From assembly GCA_014925825.1 (NCBI GenBank), contig JACGCK010000008.1:558001-622000 (forward strand): a stretch of 64,000 nt of DNA, written 5' to 3'. This DNA is from Pholiota molesta (taxonomy: Eukaryota > Basidiomycota > Agaricomycetes > Agaricales > Strophariaceae). Below are positions 39,121 through 50,773 of this stretch, piece by piece; positions within the stretch are counted from its first letter, which is position 1, and every line of letters begins with the position of its first letter. The notes beneath the pieces are model-generated. The model saw nothing but the letters and a program-made list of their open reading frames with translations, did no database searches and had not been told where the DNA came from. A program made the position numbers and the translations under genes.

Positions 39121-40362
39121 TTACTCTTCATCCGAAGATTCAGACCTGTCGTCGACGATTTCCTTTGGTCGAAGATGAACGATTCCAGTTTTTTTGACTT
39201 CCAATCGCTCGGCACCAAAGTAGCGAACACTCTCGAAACTCCAACTCAAATATTAACAAAAAATTAGCAATCGTTTTACAAATATAAAGCTAATTAGACT
39301 TACGAAATATTGCCAACTATCCAGCTTCCAATAGCTTCGATGAAGCGAGCGGCGTCTGGCCCGAGAGAGGGCGACAGATTTTTCTTGGAGGACAAGTACG
39401 TCTTCATGAAGTGGTTGCATTGCATGCCAATGTAATCGGAGGTCTCCTGCAGAGACGTGCCGTTCTCCTCCATTAGAACAGTTACGATGTTATTACCAGT
39501 ATGGCCTTTTGATTGTTCCATGTTATAAGAGTAAATATCCTGAGGAGGAAAGTGAGAACATGTTTCAAAGTTGGTAAGGGGCACTTACGTTTGCCCAGCA
39601 AACATGATCGCAAGCCGCCCAATAGGCCTTCATGAAGGTCTCATCTTGGTAGACCTCATCATCGAGGTCGATTCCGAGGATATACTCGACGAGGGAGAAG
39701 CACAGAAGAACGGCGCTATTGTTTCGGCGAAGGGGAATAAAGTTCTGAACGTCGAGGACTTCTCCTCGCTCTCTGAGTTCAGCCTCGGTAGCTACACAAT
39801 TGGTATATGCCTCGCAGAGGTCATTATATCGCTTTACGTTTTTCGGTCCAGCTAGACGCAAGAAACGGGCGCGGAACCTGTAACTTATGAATGATCAATC
39901 GAAATTATTTCTTACAGATGAACATACTCTTTGGTAATTTTGGCAAGCTTTGAACCGTCATCCCAGTCGGGATATTTCATGGCTTTAGCCAAGACTTGGC
40001 CAGTTTTGCGAGCATCGACTCCGTTCTGGTCGTCGCTGACTTCGTCCACGATGAAAAGCAAGTTAACCTGAATCAAAGCACTTTGTTAGAACATAATTAC
40101 AGAACGCAGACTGAACGCACGAAGTCGCAAGTGGTCCGATATTGCTCGTAACCGGCGTACGAGTAGACATAAGAGCAGAGGAGTTCGTTTTGTCCCTGAA
40201 CGAAGTCCGCACGCTTTCTATCGGTGAAGACATTGTAGCTATTAATCCATGCTCTTGATTCGGCCGCTGCCTCTTTATAAAAGGATTGGTCGCTGCTTTC
40301 AGCGAGCAGGATGCAAAGAGGTCAGGGATGCGAAATTGGCGCGATGACGATTGAGAACACAT
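39121..40362 (-). CDS. Sesquiterpene synthase (class I terpene cyclase)
   Basis: Cyclises farnesyl diphosphate. ATG at 40362 ([19 protein letters not shown]). The aspartate-rich metal motif is in [14 protein letters not shown] and the NSE triad in [17 protein letters not shown]. Further family marks: [48 protein letters not shown] and the C-terminal [13 protein letters not shown]. Size, about 340 residues, is normal for Agaricomycete sesquiterpene synthases. Frame is lost once near 40271-40285 (after AATNPF, in a run of T); one missing base restores it. The product (protoilludene or other) cannot be read. No P450 or other tailoring gene is adjacent. Mevalonate kinase is the nearest neighbour on one side. 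Confidence 0.88.
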
Positions 40363-43300
40363 TGTCGAAAAATGTATGAGTATGAGAGAAGAACTGTGAG
40401 GAGGTTGAGGAGTTGATGGTTCGAAATAGACGAGCTTCAGGCTCCCTTTATACAGAATCTAGCGTATCCGGATGGCAGTAGGATATGGACTATTTGGGTT
40501 TTTCAGTGTCGGGACGATTGTAGCGAGCCCCGATCTCATCTCTACAGACACAAGTCTGAAAATCTAGTGAATCTCAAGATTTATTGAAAGAATTCTCAAG
40601 AGGCCGAAACCGTTCATCTCCGCAGGAAAGGCACTTCGTGTAGAGAATTTGGCACCGATCTCATCGAGCATATGATGACGAAAGCGGAGGGTAGTTAGCG
40701 CACTCATATGGGGAAGTTCGTGCGGCAAGCCTGGAGAATGGCGAACTAGGCGTTATGGTAAAACGTTTTGGTTTTTTTTAGGAACGCCGAGAATAGCCGG
40801 GTTTAATGGCACCCACTTGTTTGCACCCGCTTGTCACAGTTTCTTTTTCCAGCATCTCTCCTTCCTAAATTGTAATCTCAATGATTCGTATACCACTCAG
40901 AATGCTACTTGCATTTGTTAGCAAGGATGTCCAAATTTCCTTCATATCATAATCAAGACGATTACAATGATAAGTCTTTGGCTTTTGTTTGTCGAGTATT
41001 GTCTGCCTGCCCATTTTCCGAGCCTTTCGGTGATAACTGATTTGCCATCATGAGAAAAATAGTTTGACCGCATAGTGCTGCGTCCTACACCTCATGTCCA
41101 GAATACAGCGATTACCTTGACCATATGATCTTAGAGTATATTCAAGCTTTAGCTATTGATATGGTTCATGTTCGTGAACCATGTTACAAGTATTACTTTA
41201 AAATGAGAGGCCCTACTAGTAATTTATTTACAAGTCAATTCAATGGATTATCTCATTCACATTGGAGGAGCCGCCATCAGTGGGCTCCGAAAGACAAGGC
41301 CCGCGTTATTACTGAAGTACTGAGGCTATTGATTTATTTTGTACGATATCTTGCGACTCCTTCGGCATAAAGATGGAACTGCGAGTCATTCAATATAACT
41401 GATTAAAATCGGACTTTGTTTTACAATAAGCTCCTACTTTTTACAAACGGACTTATCCGGAAAGAGCATCCGGAAAATTCACTGAAGTTAAGTACTCTAA
41501 TAGAGTGTATTTAAGATCCCTTAATATACACGACTCTAGACAATCACATCCGCGGTTTTTAAAACAAACTCAGACTTTTGAAGTCAAAATATTACATGCC
41601 ACACTAAGCCTATCGATCTTCCTGTTATTATGCCTCGTCGCCATGATCCTTTTCTTACCTCTGGGCTACACAAGGTTGAAGCTAGATATAAATAAGCTTC
41701 AGGTTGATGCTACTTACGCGCCCTCCTGGTCATCTCGGTTTGTAGAATATTCAAACGCGGAAAGATTCGTCTATAATGGGGACAAGGGCACCACCAACCC
41801 TTACTCGAGTGTAATCAACGGAAACATATTACATCGGCGGTGGTCTGGTAGCCGCAGACGGAAACTAAGCTGCGAGATGTTTCATGCCATCGGAGGGTAC
41901 GTATGACGGAGTATAACGGAAAAGGAGCAAGGACAAGTAGTAGCCGGGTATTCTAAATTTAAACAACTCAACATTTTTATGATATCCACTGTACTTAACA
42001 CAGTCTAAAAGAATAGAGAATAGGCTGGATTTTGGTAGTGGAGGCGTATTCATTATGGCGAAATGATTACTATTGGCATGTATATGCCCCAAAATGAAAC
42101 CATGGAGCAAGGACTTGGAATATATAATGAATTTAGTGCGGGCTCATGAACCAAGTGTTCGCCTTCAACTTCAAGTTGGTTAGACTGGGTGTTTAGTTGA
42201 CATTTTTTGTCTTCTGTCATCTTGCCACGTTTTCTGGGCGCCATAAGTGATGGCAGAGAGAGAACGGCCACCAACGGAACACTCAGCCATGTGTCCGCGG
42301 CAACATCGGGAGTGTCTTATTCGCCTCCGCAAAAGTCGACAAGATATGATACCATAGAAAGTTGATCATAAATCATGGTCAGTATGGCTGCGAATTGTGT
42401 CTTGCGTCGTTTTTGGAGGAAGCACTTTAAATGTAGTCAGCGCTAGCCTTCGGTCCGGCAGTGAGTGAAGAACTGACCCATGAAAGAGAGGCGTACTGAG
42501 GGAAAAGGAACGTAAAGTTATTCTCTTCCACGGGGGCGGCTGATCAACGGCTTATGGTTCTAAGTGTGTAAGTATGGGTGCTTTAGACAGGAGCCGTACA
42601 AATTGCTAGGACAGCCCGCGGCGCATTTCGAAGTATGACGGTCAGAGGAACTTAGTACCACAATGGGGGGGTTGCGAATGAACAGATAAGAGTGGATGTT
42701 ACGTATCAGTGGTAACGGTGGTTGGATGCATACGTGATAGTTGTTGGCACTCGACCGGAAACGTATCGCCCGGGGAACTCAAGGCAAGGCTTTTTGCTGG
42801 AAAGGTACACAGAAGCAGGAGACAGAAATCTGGGAGGGACGGCAGTCTAGGTCGAGAGGCCAGCAAATCACTTATAGACCACGGTGTATATCGAATCTAA
42901 CCAAGTGGTTATACTTCCATTGAGGTAGAGGCCCATAGATTTGGAAGACGGTCCAGTCTAGAGCACCGATCCACCTGGGTGAAGTCGAAGCAAGTTGGGG
43001 CTAGAGATAAAACAAGACAGAAGATTGCTACGGAGATTGAGAATATACAGAGCAGCAAGTCTTACACGCGGTGCTTGACAGGCAAAGATCCATATAGCTG
43101 AGCTTGCCGGTGATCGAAATGATCATTAAAATGCTCCTGTGGATGATGAAATTCTTAATGGTATTATGTCCACGATTATGGATCATCATTGGCCTCACCT
43201 GGCTTGAAGACCCAGCGTTTGAAATTTGGAAGTATTTTGGACAAGGGACTAGATTTCTCCGCAACTACAGTTGAATCCAAGATGTCGATTATTGGTCGAG

Positions 43301-43661
43301 TGATATTAGACAGCACCTTGGAATCATCTGCCAACTAGAAATAACAGTCAGAGTACAGACGAATGTCAATGCGGGATCAGCGTGCTACAAAGAGGAAAAA
43401 GTTAGAATGGTGGGTCCACGGAAACCTCGGCGCCTTGAAGTAAAATCGAAGAGCCAACTTGAATCTAAATCGTGAGGAAGGCCGAGGGCGGTCTTTCACA
43501 GTGGAGTGCAAATTGACGTTGTGTACAATTAGAAAGGACGCGAATAATGCGAATAAAGTGCAGAACAGCAAATAGTGACAAGAAGAAAAACGATTAGATA
43601 CAGAAACAAAAAATGGCATCCCGACCGTGCATCCATTTTCGAGAGAAGACATCATACAACG
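40363..43661. other. 3.3 kb gene-poor region
   Basis: Starts with the terpene synthase promoter and ends at the RPB5 stop. One frame (about 41560-41906, plus) codes for a hydrophobic run, LSIFLLLCLVAMILFLPLG, but has no good start or continuation and is not supported as a gene. No tailoring enzyme, transporter or mobile element was recognised. Confidence 0.4.
40447..40452 (-). promoter_or_regulatory. TATA-box candidate for the sesquiterpene synthase
   Basis: On the minus strand TGTATAAAGGG lies about 85 nt before the ATG at 40362, a typical TATA distance for an inducible gene. Confidence 0.45.
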
Positions 43662-44565
43662 CTAGAAGCATATGCGATAGCTGGCATATCGACCACTTGT
43701 TTCACTCGGTCTGGTAATTTTGACCACTTGTCCTCGGCGAAGGCCATAGTACCGTGCAACTGGATCTGCCAGTTGAATGCGAGGCAGTTGGGTTTCTTTC
43801 AAACGGCTAAATCCGACAGTGTGTCAACAAAATTCCTAAGAAAGAAATCATTAGGCGCACTATTTCTCCAATAATATTTTCTTTTCCTCTGGTGTCAAAA
43901 CCTCGTGCCGGGGGACTAATGTATGATGTACAATGTTCACGAGAAGGTCGGCTTCTGAGAATTCTTCTAACCGATATTCAGAGGACATGGCAAGAATAAC
44001 CTGTGAAGGTATATATCAGAAGTGAGGAACAGAATGGAGGTGATCCTGTGCGGCATACTTTGCGTGCTGATGGGGTCATATTGCCGGGGAAGACGATGAT
44101 TCCCCGTTGGATGGATTTCTCCTCGAGGATATTAAGAAGCCTTGAGAAAAAGAGATGAGTACAATAATTTATAGTTGAAGAAAACTGAAACTCACTTCCT
44201 CATCGATTTGACACCCACGCTCTTCTCATCTGAGAAGAATACAAAAATTTGGTCGGATGGGTTTGTTCTTGATGTCGTATAGAAGTTCAGCTGCTGTCGA
44301 CTGCGAACGCGTTCGGATAAACAGCTTCAAAAACAGTCGGAGAGATATGCTCACTCGACGACACCACTGCTGTTGGCATACGCATCCCGAAACCGTTGAA
44401 GGTCCATATTAATTTCTTCATCTGAAACTTGAAAGCCCTAAGCGAATGAATGATGAGATTGTGCACCCCAAGCTACTCTCAATTGTGGCTAACTCTATCT
44501 TTCACAAGTTCGTGGACCGTTCGATTGACTTTCCATAGTTTCGCAGTTTCGTCGACGTCGCCCAT
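43662..44565 (-). CDS. RPB5: RNA polymerase subunit Rpb5 (ABC27)
   Basis: Subunit shared by RNA polymerases I, II and III. ATG at 44565 ([20 protein letters not shown]). Following exons give [40 protein letters not shown] sequence, [20 protein letters not shown] and [20 protein letters not shown]. The last exon carries the conserved assembly domain: [40 protein letters not shown] and the end ASYRICF. An apparent stop after LLEK is removed by an intron splitting the Tyr codon (TA-C). The gene is intact. Its start codon lies 91 bp from that of SWD2. Confidence 0.93.
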
Positions 44566-44656
44566 GAGGAAAGAGAACAAGAATGACAAGCGTAGAGAAT
44601 TGAAAATATTTGTAACTCCGCTTAACATTGCTTTCTTGGTCTTGCTTCCTTTCAGG
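44566..44656. promoter_or_regulatory. Very short divergent promoter between RPB5 and SWD2
   Basis: Only 91 bp separate the two start codons. Both 5' leaders and the promoter must fit here or overlap the opposite gene. Confidence 0.55.
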
Positions 44657-46040
44657 ATGGCGCCTAACACCAGCACCAGCAATGGAAATCCAACAACCCC
44701 ACAAACACTTTCTCTCAACAACCAAATTATGGTATATAGCTCTGAGATATCAACATGACGTTTCCTGACGCGTCCCTGTTGTACAGGCGAAGATGAAACC
44801 AGCCAAAATCTTCAAAACTGCCATTGATACTGCACCAATAACCCAAGCACCAGGCGGTCAGCAACAAAGACCGCCTAATCCCACTCCACGTAGTATCACA
44901 GGGATTACTTTCGATGATAGAGGCGATCAAGTTGTTACAGCTGGAGAAGATGAGACCTTCCGAGTCTATAACTGCAAAACTGGCAAGCAAGTGTTAACTG
45001 CAACCCTCCCCTTATTGAACCATATTAATCATAGTGAAATAGGCTCACGAAGACCCTCTATTCAAAGAAGTACGGCGTAGATTTGCCGCGCTTTACCCAT
45101 AAGAACTCAGCTATCATATATGCGTCGACAAAGGAGGATGATACAATACGATATCATTCACTGCACGACAACAAATATCTTCAATATTTCCGTGGCCACA
45201 AAGGAAAGGTCGTATCTCTGGAGGTATCACCTATTGATGATGGGTTCATGTCAGGATCGGTGGATAAAACCGTTCGTCTTTGGGACCTTCGGACGCCAAC
45301 TTGTCGAGGTCTCCTATCGCTTCCATGCCCTCCAATCGTTGCCTATGATTCTACGGGAATGGTGTTTGCGGTAGCTGTAGGCAACTTCTCGAGAATCTTG
45401 CTATATGATCAAGCAAATTTTGATAAAGCGCCCTTCCTCACTATCGAACTCGAGGATCGAACGCTGAGCAAAGACAGCTTCCCCCCTCGACCCATCTTCA
45501 TCACGTCTATGTCATTCTCATCTGACGGAAAATACCTTCTCTTGGGATGTTCGGGAAATGCCCACTACATCCTAGATGCTTTCGAGGGAAATCTGATTGC
45601 TAAGCTCGAGGGACACATAGGGTTGGAGAGAAAAAACATGAACGTTCCTCCTCTGATCGAACCATCGAAGGGTATTAGCGGCGAAGAAGTTTCTTGGACC
45701 CCCGACAGTAAATACGTTCTGGGTGGAAGTCTGGATGGCAGAGTCTTCGTTTGGGACATCCAGAATCTCCAACATCGCACCGAGCATGATCGCAGAAACC
45801 CTCCAATGCGGATAAAGCCAACTATAACTTTGGATGGGCACCCCGGACCTTCAAGATGTGTCAAGTTTAACCCACGATTTGCAATGATGTGCACCGCTGG
45901 GACGGAATTGGTTCGTCTGCATCTATCTCCGCTTCTTGAATAGTATGCTGAGAATTTCACAGGCTTTTTGGCTTCCGGACCCCAGCGGAGATGCTGAAGA
46001 GACCGCCAAAGATTTGCTGAAGAAAAAAGGAGTTGCTTGA
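44657..46040 (+). CDS. SWD2: WD-repeat protein Swd2/WDR82 (COMPASS and cleavage factor)
   Basis: Beta-propeller subunit of the COMPASS H3K4 methyltransferase and of the 3'-end processing factor. Start MAPNTSTSNGNPTTPQ; then MKPAKIFKTAI and the first WD segment GITFDDRGDQVVTAGEDETF. Then SKKYGVDLPRFTHKNSAIIY, FRGHKGKVVSLEVSPIDDGF, SGSVDKTVRLWDLRTPTCRG, FSSDGKYLLLGCSGN and GGSLDGRVFVWDIQ. The last exon ends FWLPDPSGDAEETAKDLLKK. The second half is one long exon (45043 to about 45906). The intron at 44987-45042 appears to use a GC donor. The order and motifs match Swd2 of other fungi. Confidence 0.92.
44987..45042 (+). other. GC-AG intron in SWD2
   Basis: Donor GCAAGT at 44987, acceptor AATAG ending at 45042, 56 nt. 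Splicing gives CKTGK-LTKTLYSKKYG, the length expected from the family. The nearby GT (44991) leaves the following exon out of frame. Confidence 0.65.
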
Positions 46041-46743
46041 GCTATTCGAACTCGAGTAGAACTTTCCTTTGAAAATTTCTCAGTCCTTGTTTCACTGCTG
46101 TGCCTCCCCACTCGCCATCCATCTTCGTCCACTTCTTCGAGGAACCCGTACGGCCGTAGATCAATTCAATGATCTGTGGCTTCAAGTTGTACGTAGAAGG
46201 CTGTTGTATTATATCTTGGGAGAAACCTTGGTATCTTATTTAATATGTTTTATCCGTAACCCAGTTTGTACAAAATATAACTCACCCAGATCTGGCTAAA
46301 AATACTGTTTTTAGCTACTTTCCTCACAAGCTCACATAATGTCCCAGATGCCACAAGTGAATGTGAATTATCTTGACGTTTACCACTATCCTTGCTGAGA
46401 GAAATATCCAACCAAACATCGCGCGGATTAATCGAAGAAGTAAAAGATCAGAAAGATACTTCTCAGGATGATCGATGATTTGCGGCCCTCATGGATAAGA
46501 ATGGCTTAATCTTAAATCTACGGTCGGTTCATCCTCGCCAATGGAAGTTCTGTAGAAATGTACCTGACTTTGATTTGCACAAAGGTATTTCGATAAGATA
46601 AGATTGTACACATCACGGGACATGATGCAACATGTGGTTGTCGCGGCTCGAAGTTGAGGACGTGGCAGGACCTGAAATCTCTTGTAACTCTGGTTCACTC
46701 TCCATCTTGTCCTGCTCCCAAACTATCAGAAGTTTCCTCTGAA
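46041..46743. other. Intergenic: promoter of the TRAP-alpha-like gene
   Basis: Contains the SWD2 3' flank and the promoter of the next plus-strand gene. No coding sequence was recognised. Confidence 0.35.
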
Positions 46744-47939
46744 ATGCGTGTTGGAGCTGTTTTTAGCGCGGCTTTGTCGCTCGCTGTGTGTGGACTTGCG
46801 CTGGCGTCCGAGTCGTCTGAGCCATGTACGCGTCTTGTACCGCTCGTATGATTAGCTATCCGCGAAACTAATGCGCATTTGCAGCGCCCGAGAGGGATGC
46901 CGTTCAGGAGTTATAGCAACTGCGGCTTTTCCAGAGACGAATGCGTTCAACCGTGCGCACTCTCATAATCTTATTTGATGGTCCTCGCTCATCGGTTTTC
47001 CGACAGATGTTGTTAACGGAGAGAAGAACGCTATAACTATTACGGTGGAGAACAAGTCGGGCCGTAATACGACTCTTCTGAGTGTCGGAGGTGCTTTGCT
47101 TAATCCCGATACGAACGTCGTACTGAAAAACGTGAGTTTCATTATGCGGTGTCATATTTATTCAGGCCCAGGGCTAATACACTACGCAGTTGACTAGTTT
47201 GAAATACGGAGTCCCTCTCTTAGAGGAATTGAAACTACAGATTCCATTCACGTTCTATAGCGAGTATGTCTTATTATATTTTACTCGTTTACTTCCGCTA
47301 ATGTCGCGAATAGGTTCAAGGTATCCTCACTATCTTTTGCTTTCCGGCCATTTACATGCCCGGCTAACACTATATAACCCTTTTACAGCCCGGAGATCAT
47401 CGTTTGAACATTTGGGTGGAGCACAGCACAGAGGTGTGCTACCATCTTTTTTTCTTTTCTGATAGTCATTTCTGATTTGAGCGCCATTTACAGGATGGAA
47501 CGGACAAAATTGAAGCATACGACTCGATTGTTACCGTTGTAGACCCCGAACTATCCATTTTCGACTTGAAACTGTGCGTCTCGTCATCTCACAGCATGCT
47601 GTTCCCTTCGCTGATTGAACGATATCTACCAGCTTATCCACTTACGCCATGGTTGCAGCCATCTTCGGAAGCTTAGCATATCTTGCATACACCACATTTG
47701 TTCCTCAGACAAAGAAACCCCGTGCGAAGAAGACTACTACTGAATCCATCAGCTCCCCAATCTCCGCAACCGCTACGGGCGCAGGAGGATACCAAGAGGA
47801 ATGGATTCCCGAGCACCACCTCCGCAAGACCAAATCCAGCAAGAAGCAAGGTGGAGCCGCTAGCGGCACTAGCGGCGATGAGCTCAGCGGCGTAGAAACT
47901 AGCGGTACCGAGGGTAAGAGGAGGAAAGGCAGGAAATAG
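46744..47939 (+). CDS. ER translocon-associated protein alpha-like (Irc22 family)
   Basis: Type I ER membrane protein related to TRAP-alpha (signal sequence receptor). The start ATG 46744 opens a signal peptide, MRVGAVFSAALSLAVCGLAL. The lumenal domain has VVNGEKNAITITVENKSGRN, LLSVGGALLNPDTNVVLKN, LTSLKYGVPLLEELKLQIPF and HRLNIWVEHSTE, then AYDSIVTVVDPELSIFDL. A transmembrane segment, VAAIFGSLAYLAYTTFV, is followed by a basic Ser/Gly/Lys-rich cytosolic tail ending KRRKGRK. All exons are short and in frame. Role in ER translocation is known for animal TRAP-alpha; in fungi the role is less clear. Confidence 0.8.
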
Positions 47940-48761
47940 GCTCCTGGTCCTGTTTTTGTTGTGTAGTAGGTACCAAAAAGACGACACATTTTTGTGTAAC
48001 TTATTTATGCAGGGTTTTTTAAAATCTGATAATTGGGCAAAGACGATGGAAGTTGTAGCGCTTGCCAGATAAGCATTTCCAACACCCAAAAAAAAAATGC
48101 GCCCGTCGATTGTTGGTACTATAGTTTATTCTGAGATCTTCTGAAGAAGATTTGTAAGTTTTTGTTCTACAATGCGTATTGGCTCGTCCTCAAGCCACAG
48201 ATTACTTTGTATTAATCAGATGGTTTTAAGATGTGGCTGGGGTTGTGTGGGTAAAACTAAGTATATTGAAATATAGAATCTGAGTGACACAAAGTGTAGT
48301 CGCGAAGTATGAAATGATAATGGCTACTTAATGGACCGTGCCACTGGTCAATGCCGTGGAAATTAAAGCACGGCCCGAGCATTCGCCATTGGTCCTGTTA
48401 AGCTGTGGCCCCACTACCTTTTGTGGTAATTAATTCCGCATTGGGAAAAAGTTGAGTAATTGGGTGTTGTCACTTATGTAGAACCGCTGAAATTAAAGCT
48501 CGTAGTTAATCACATATACTCAACTCTACTATGTATAGAATACAGTAAAAATGCTTTTGAACAGCTCAGTCAAAAATTGAAAATGAAAAGTGATCATTGA
48601 CAATTTAGGTTATTCTACTAGTACTCATCAGCGCACATTCGAAGCACATATATGAACCAAGCCGGGAATGTTGACATAGCCATGTGTTTGACAATAAATG
48701 AGATTTATACCGTATAATTTTAATAATAGAAGTAGATAGGCAAAAAGGCAATCACAATCTT
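47940..48761. other. Intergenic between convergent genes
   Basis: AT-rich, 3' ends of two genes. No coding sequence or repeat was recognised. Confidence 0.4.
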
Positions 48762-50056
48762 TTACCAGCCCTTCTTTTTATTCGATGTATGGTTTGAGGT
48801 GAAAAATCCCTTGAATGTTGGAATTGCTTTTGATTTGGATTCTCGATAGGACATCTCAGAACTTGAGCGTGGGGCCGGCGTTCGTGGCTTTTTCGACAGT
48901 GTAGAAGGTCCCGATGCAGGTTTTGTGCGTGATGCTGACGAGACAGACGAAGACCGGGGTGCGTATGCAGTCATCGATGACACTGGGGAAGAACTGGGCA
49001 TGTGGGCAGTTGTAGATGACTCTGAGGACGATTGGCGTGCGTAGGCAGCCGTTGATAATGTCGGTGTTATAGGGACAGTTTGGTGCAAATAACGTGGTAT
49101 AGCAGGATGTGGCGCTACATTTAGAGGCAGAGGTGGAAGCGGCACATTTCGGTTGTGGGGTATGATAATACTATCCAGGTTTGGAGGAGATAAGCTTGGA
49201 AAGCCATCTGCCGTGCTTCTACGCTGAGGGATCCTTGCGGCTTCAATTGTAATAGCATCGATGGAGCGAGTTATAGAGGCGATCGCCGCGCGAATGTGCT
49301 CACGGTCGAGCTCCCATGAAGGGACATCGCGGTCATATTTGTCCACTATTCTCTGCTTTGAAATAGGGATAATGAGCATGTCCTTCCAATCGGCGCGCAG
49401 GGTTGTCCAAAAGTCCAAAATTGTGGACAAATGCTTTTCAGTCTCCCCAAGATACTGCGAGGCGGATGCCGACGCAGATGAACCGTCGGGATAGGCAGCG
49501 TTTATCTGACTGGCGACGAAAGCTCGCAAATCTGGCGACAAGTCAGTTGCGACTATATTCGACAAAGGGTTAATAAATCGGACACTCGCTGTCTAGAAAC
49601 GAGGTGCTCACCAGAAGGCCGCTGAGATGACATTAAACCGTTTGGAGGACCCACTGAAGTGATACTATTTCGACGAGAGGAAAAAAGTCGTTGGCTAGCG
49701 ATGGCGAACTTCCTAGAAATATCCGAATTTTTCGTAATCGAAGCACGAAAGCCAATTTTCATGTTGTTGACATTCTTCATCAGCTCTTGGAGAAAGCTGA
49801 TGCATTCACGTTCGGAAAATTGCCCTGTCGAGCGGACGAGGATAATGAACGAGTCGATGACGTCGTAACACTGGCAAAGGAGGTTCTTGATTTCCGTCCA
49901 ATGGGTTTTGAGTGTGTGGCGCCAAGCTGGGAACTCCCTACGGAATGTGGGGATTGGCTGAGCGTTTACGGCTACGATGTCCAGACTGTGGACAGAAGCC
50001 ATAGTACTTTGAATGCTTGGACCAACGCCCTTGAATGCAGAGGCAAGGTCGTCCAT
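48762..50056 (-). CDS. Uncharacterised helical protein with Ser/Pro-rich tail
   Basis: Not recognised. ATG at 50056 (MDDLASAFKGVGPSIQ) is the first start in the coding frame; an upstream exon is possible. The N-terminal 160 or so residues are predicted by eye to be long amphipathic helices (WRHTLKTHWTEIKNLLCQCY, FLQELMKNVNNMKIGFRASI). A phase-compatible intron (about 49552-49610) joins this to a second helical part (YLGETEKHLSTILDFWTTLR). The last 150 residues are low-complexity Ser/Pro/Ala, ending in a lysine-rich SNKKKGW. No signal peptide. It is divergent from the next gene, which has the same helical style; the two may be related or work together (inference). Confidence 0.6.
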
Positions 50057-50773
50057 TCTACAGCCAGCGGCGTTCACAGAAATGTTCAAAATCTCGTAGT
50101 ACTGCGAACTCACGTTAATTACGATGTAGTTGGGGGGCGTGTGCAGGGAGCATCGCACTGATTAACCGTCAATTTATCGTATCTGTAATCATACCTCCTT
50201 GAGTAATAGCTATGTTCTCGGGATAGTCTTGGAATAGGACCTACAAGTAGTTGCATCACAGGATGTCCAACTAGAGGCTGTTGTCAGTCGGTTGAATGAT
50301 AGAGATAGTTATCTATTGATATAATTGAATTGATAGATTACAGCCAGGCGCTAGCAGCACTGCTTTCTAGTCGGTACCTTCATTTGCCGATGGGCGCTTG
50401 TGCACACTTAAGCGCCTGCATTGCTATTCTAGAGCACCGCATTCAAAACAGGCGATGTTCCACATAGCTTGATAAGATACCCCGCGTATTCTCCGAATAC
50501 ACCGGCCATTTGATATGTCACATCTATGAGTATGTTTCCATGGCTGTCCAAGTTCAGTCAAGTTCAAGCCGATTCAGAAGCGCCGCTCCTGAATAGTCTG
50601 AGAAAGAAACCAAAAGCGATGTAGTGCTGTTCAAGTACTGTTGATACATCGTCGGGACCGTTTATCAGAGAGTATGGTCTATTTTAATAGGGTAAGATGT
50701 ACTTATAAAGTCGACATGGTAACTTGTGTATCACTCACTAAACTCTTCTCTTCACTAAGTAATCACTGAAACC
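50057..50773. promoter_or_regulatory. Divergent promoter region of the two helical-protein genes
   Basis: About 700 bp shared upstream region. Near the plus-strand gene, TATAAAG (50704-50710) lies about 65 nt before ATG 50774. Nothing else is recognised. Confidence 0.45.
50704..50709 (+). promoter_or_regulatory. TATA-box candidate for the hairpin protein gene
   Basis: CTTATAAAGTCG, about 65 nt upstream of the start codon at 50774. Confidence 0.45.

Noticed and set aside
41505..41906. Frame with a hydrophobic stretch near the terpene synthase
   Set aside because: It has no good ATG at its start and no family similarity; hydrophobicity follows from T-rich sequence.
43860..43875. Premature stop in RPB5 after LLEK
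   Set aside because: A normal GT-AG intron splits the Tyr codon and removes the stop.
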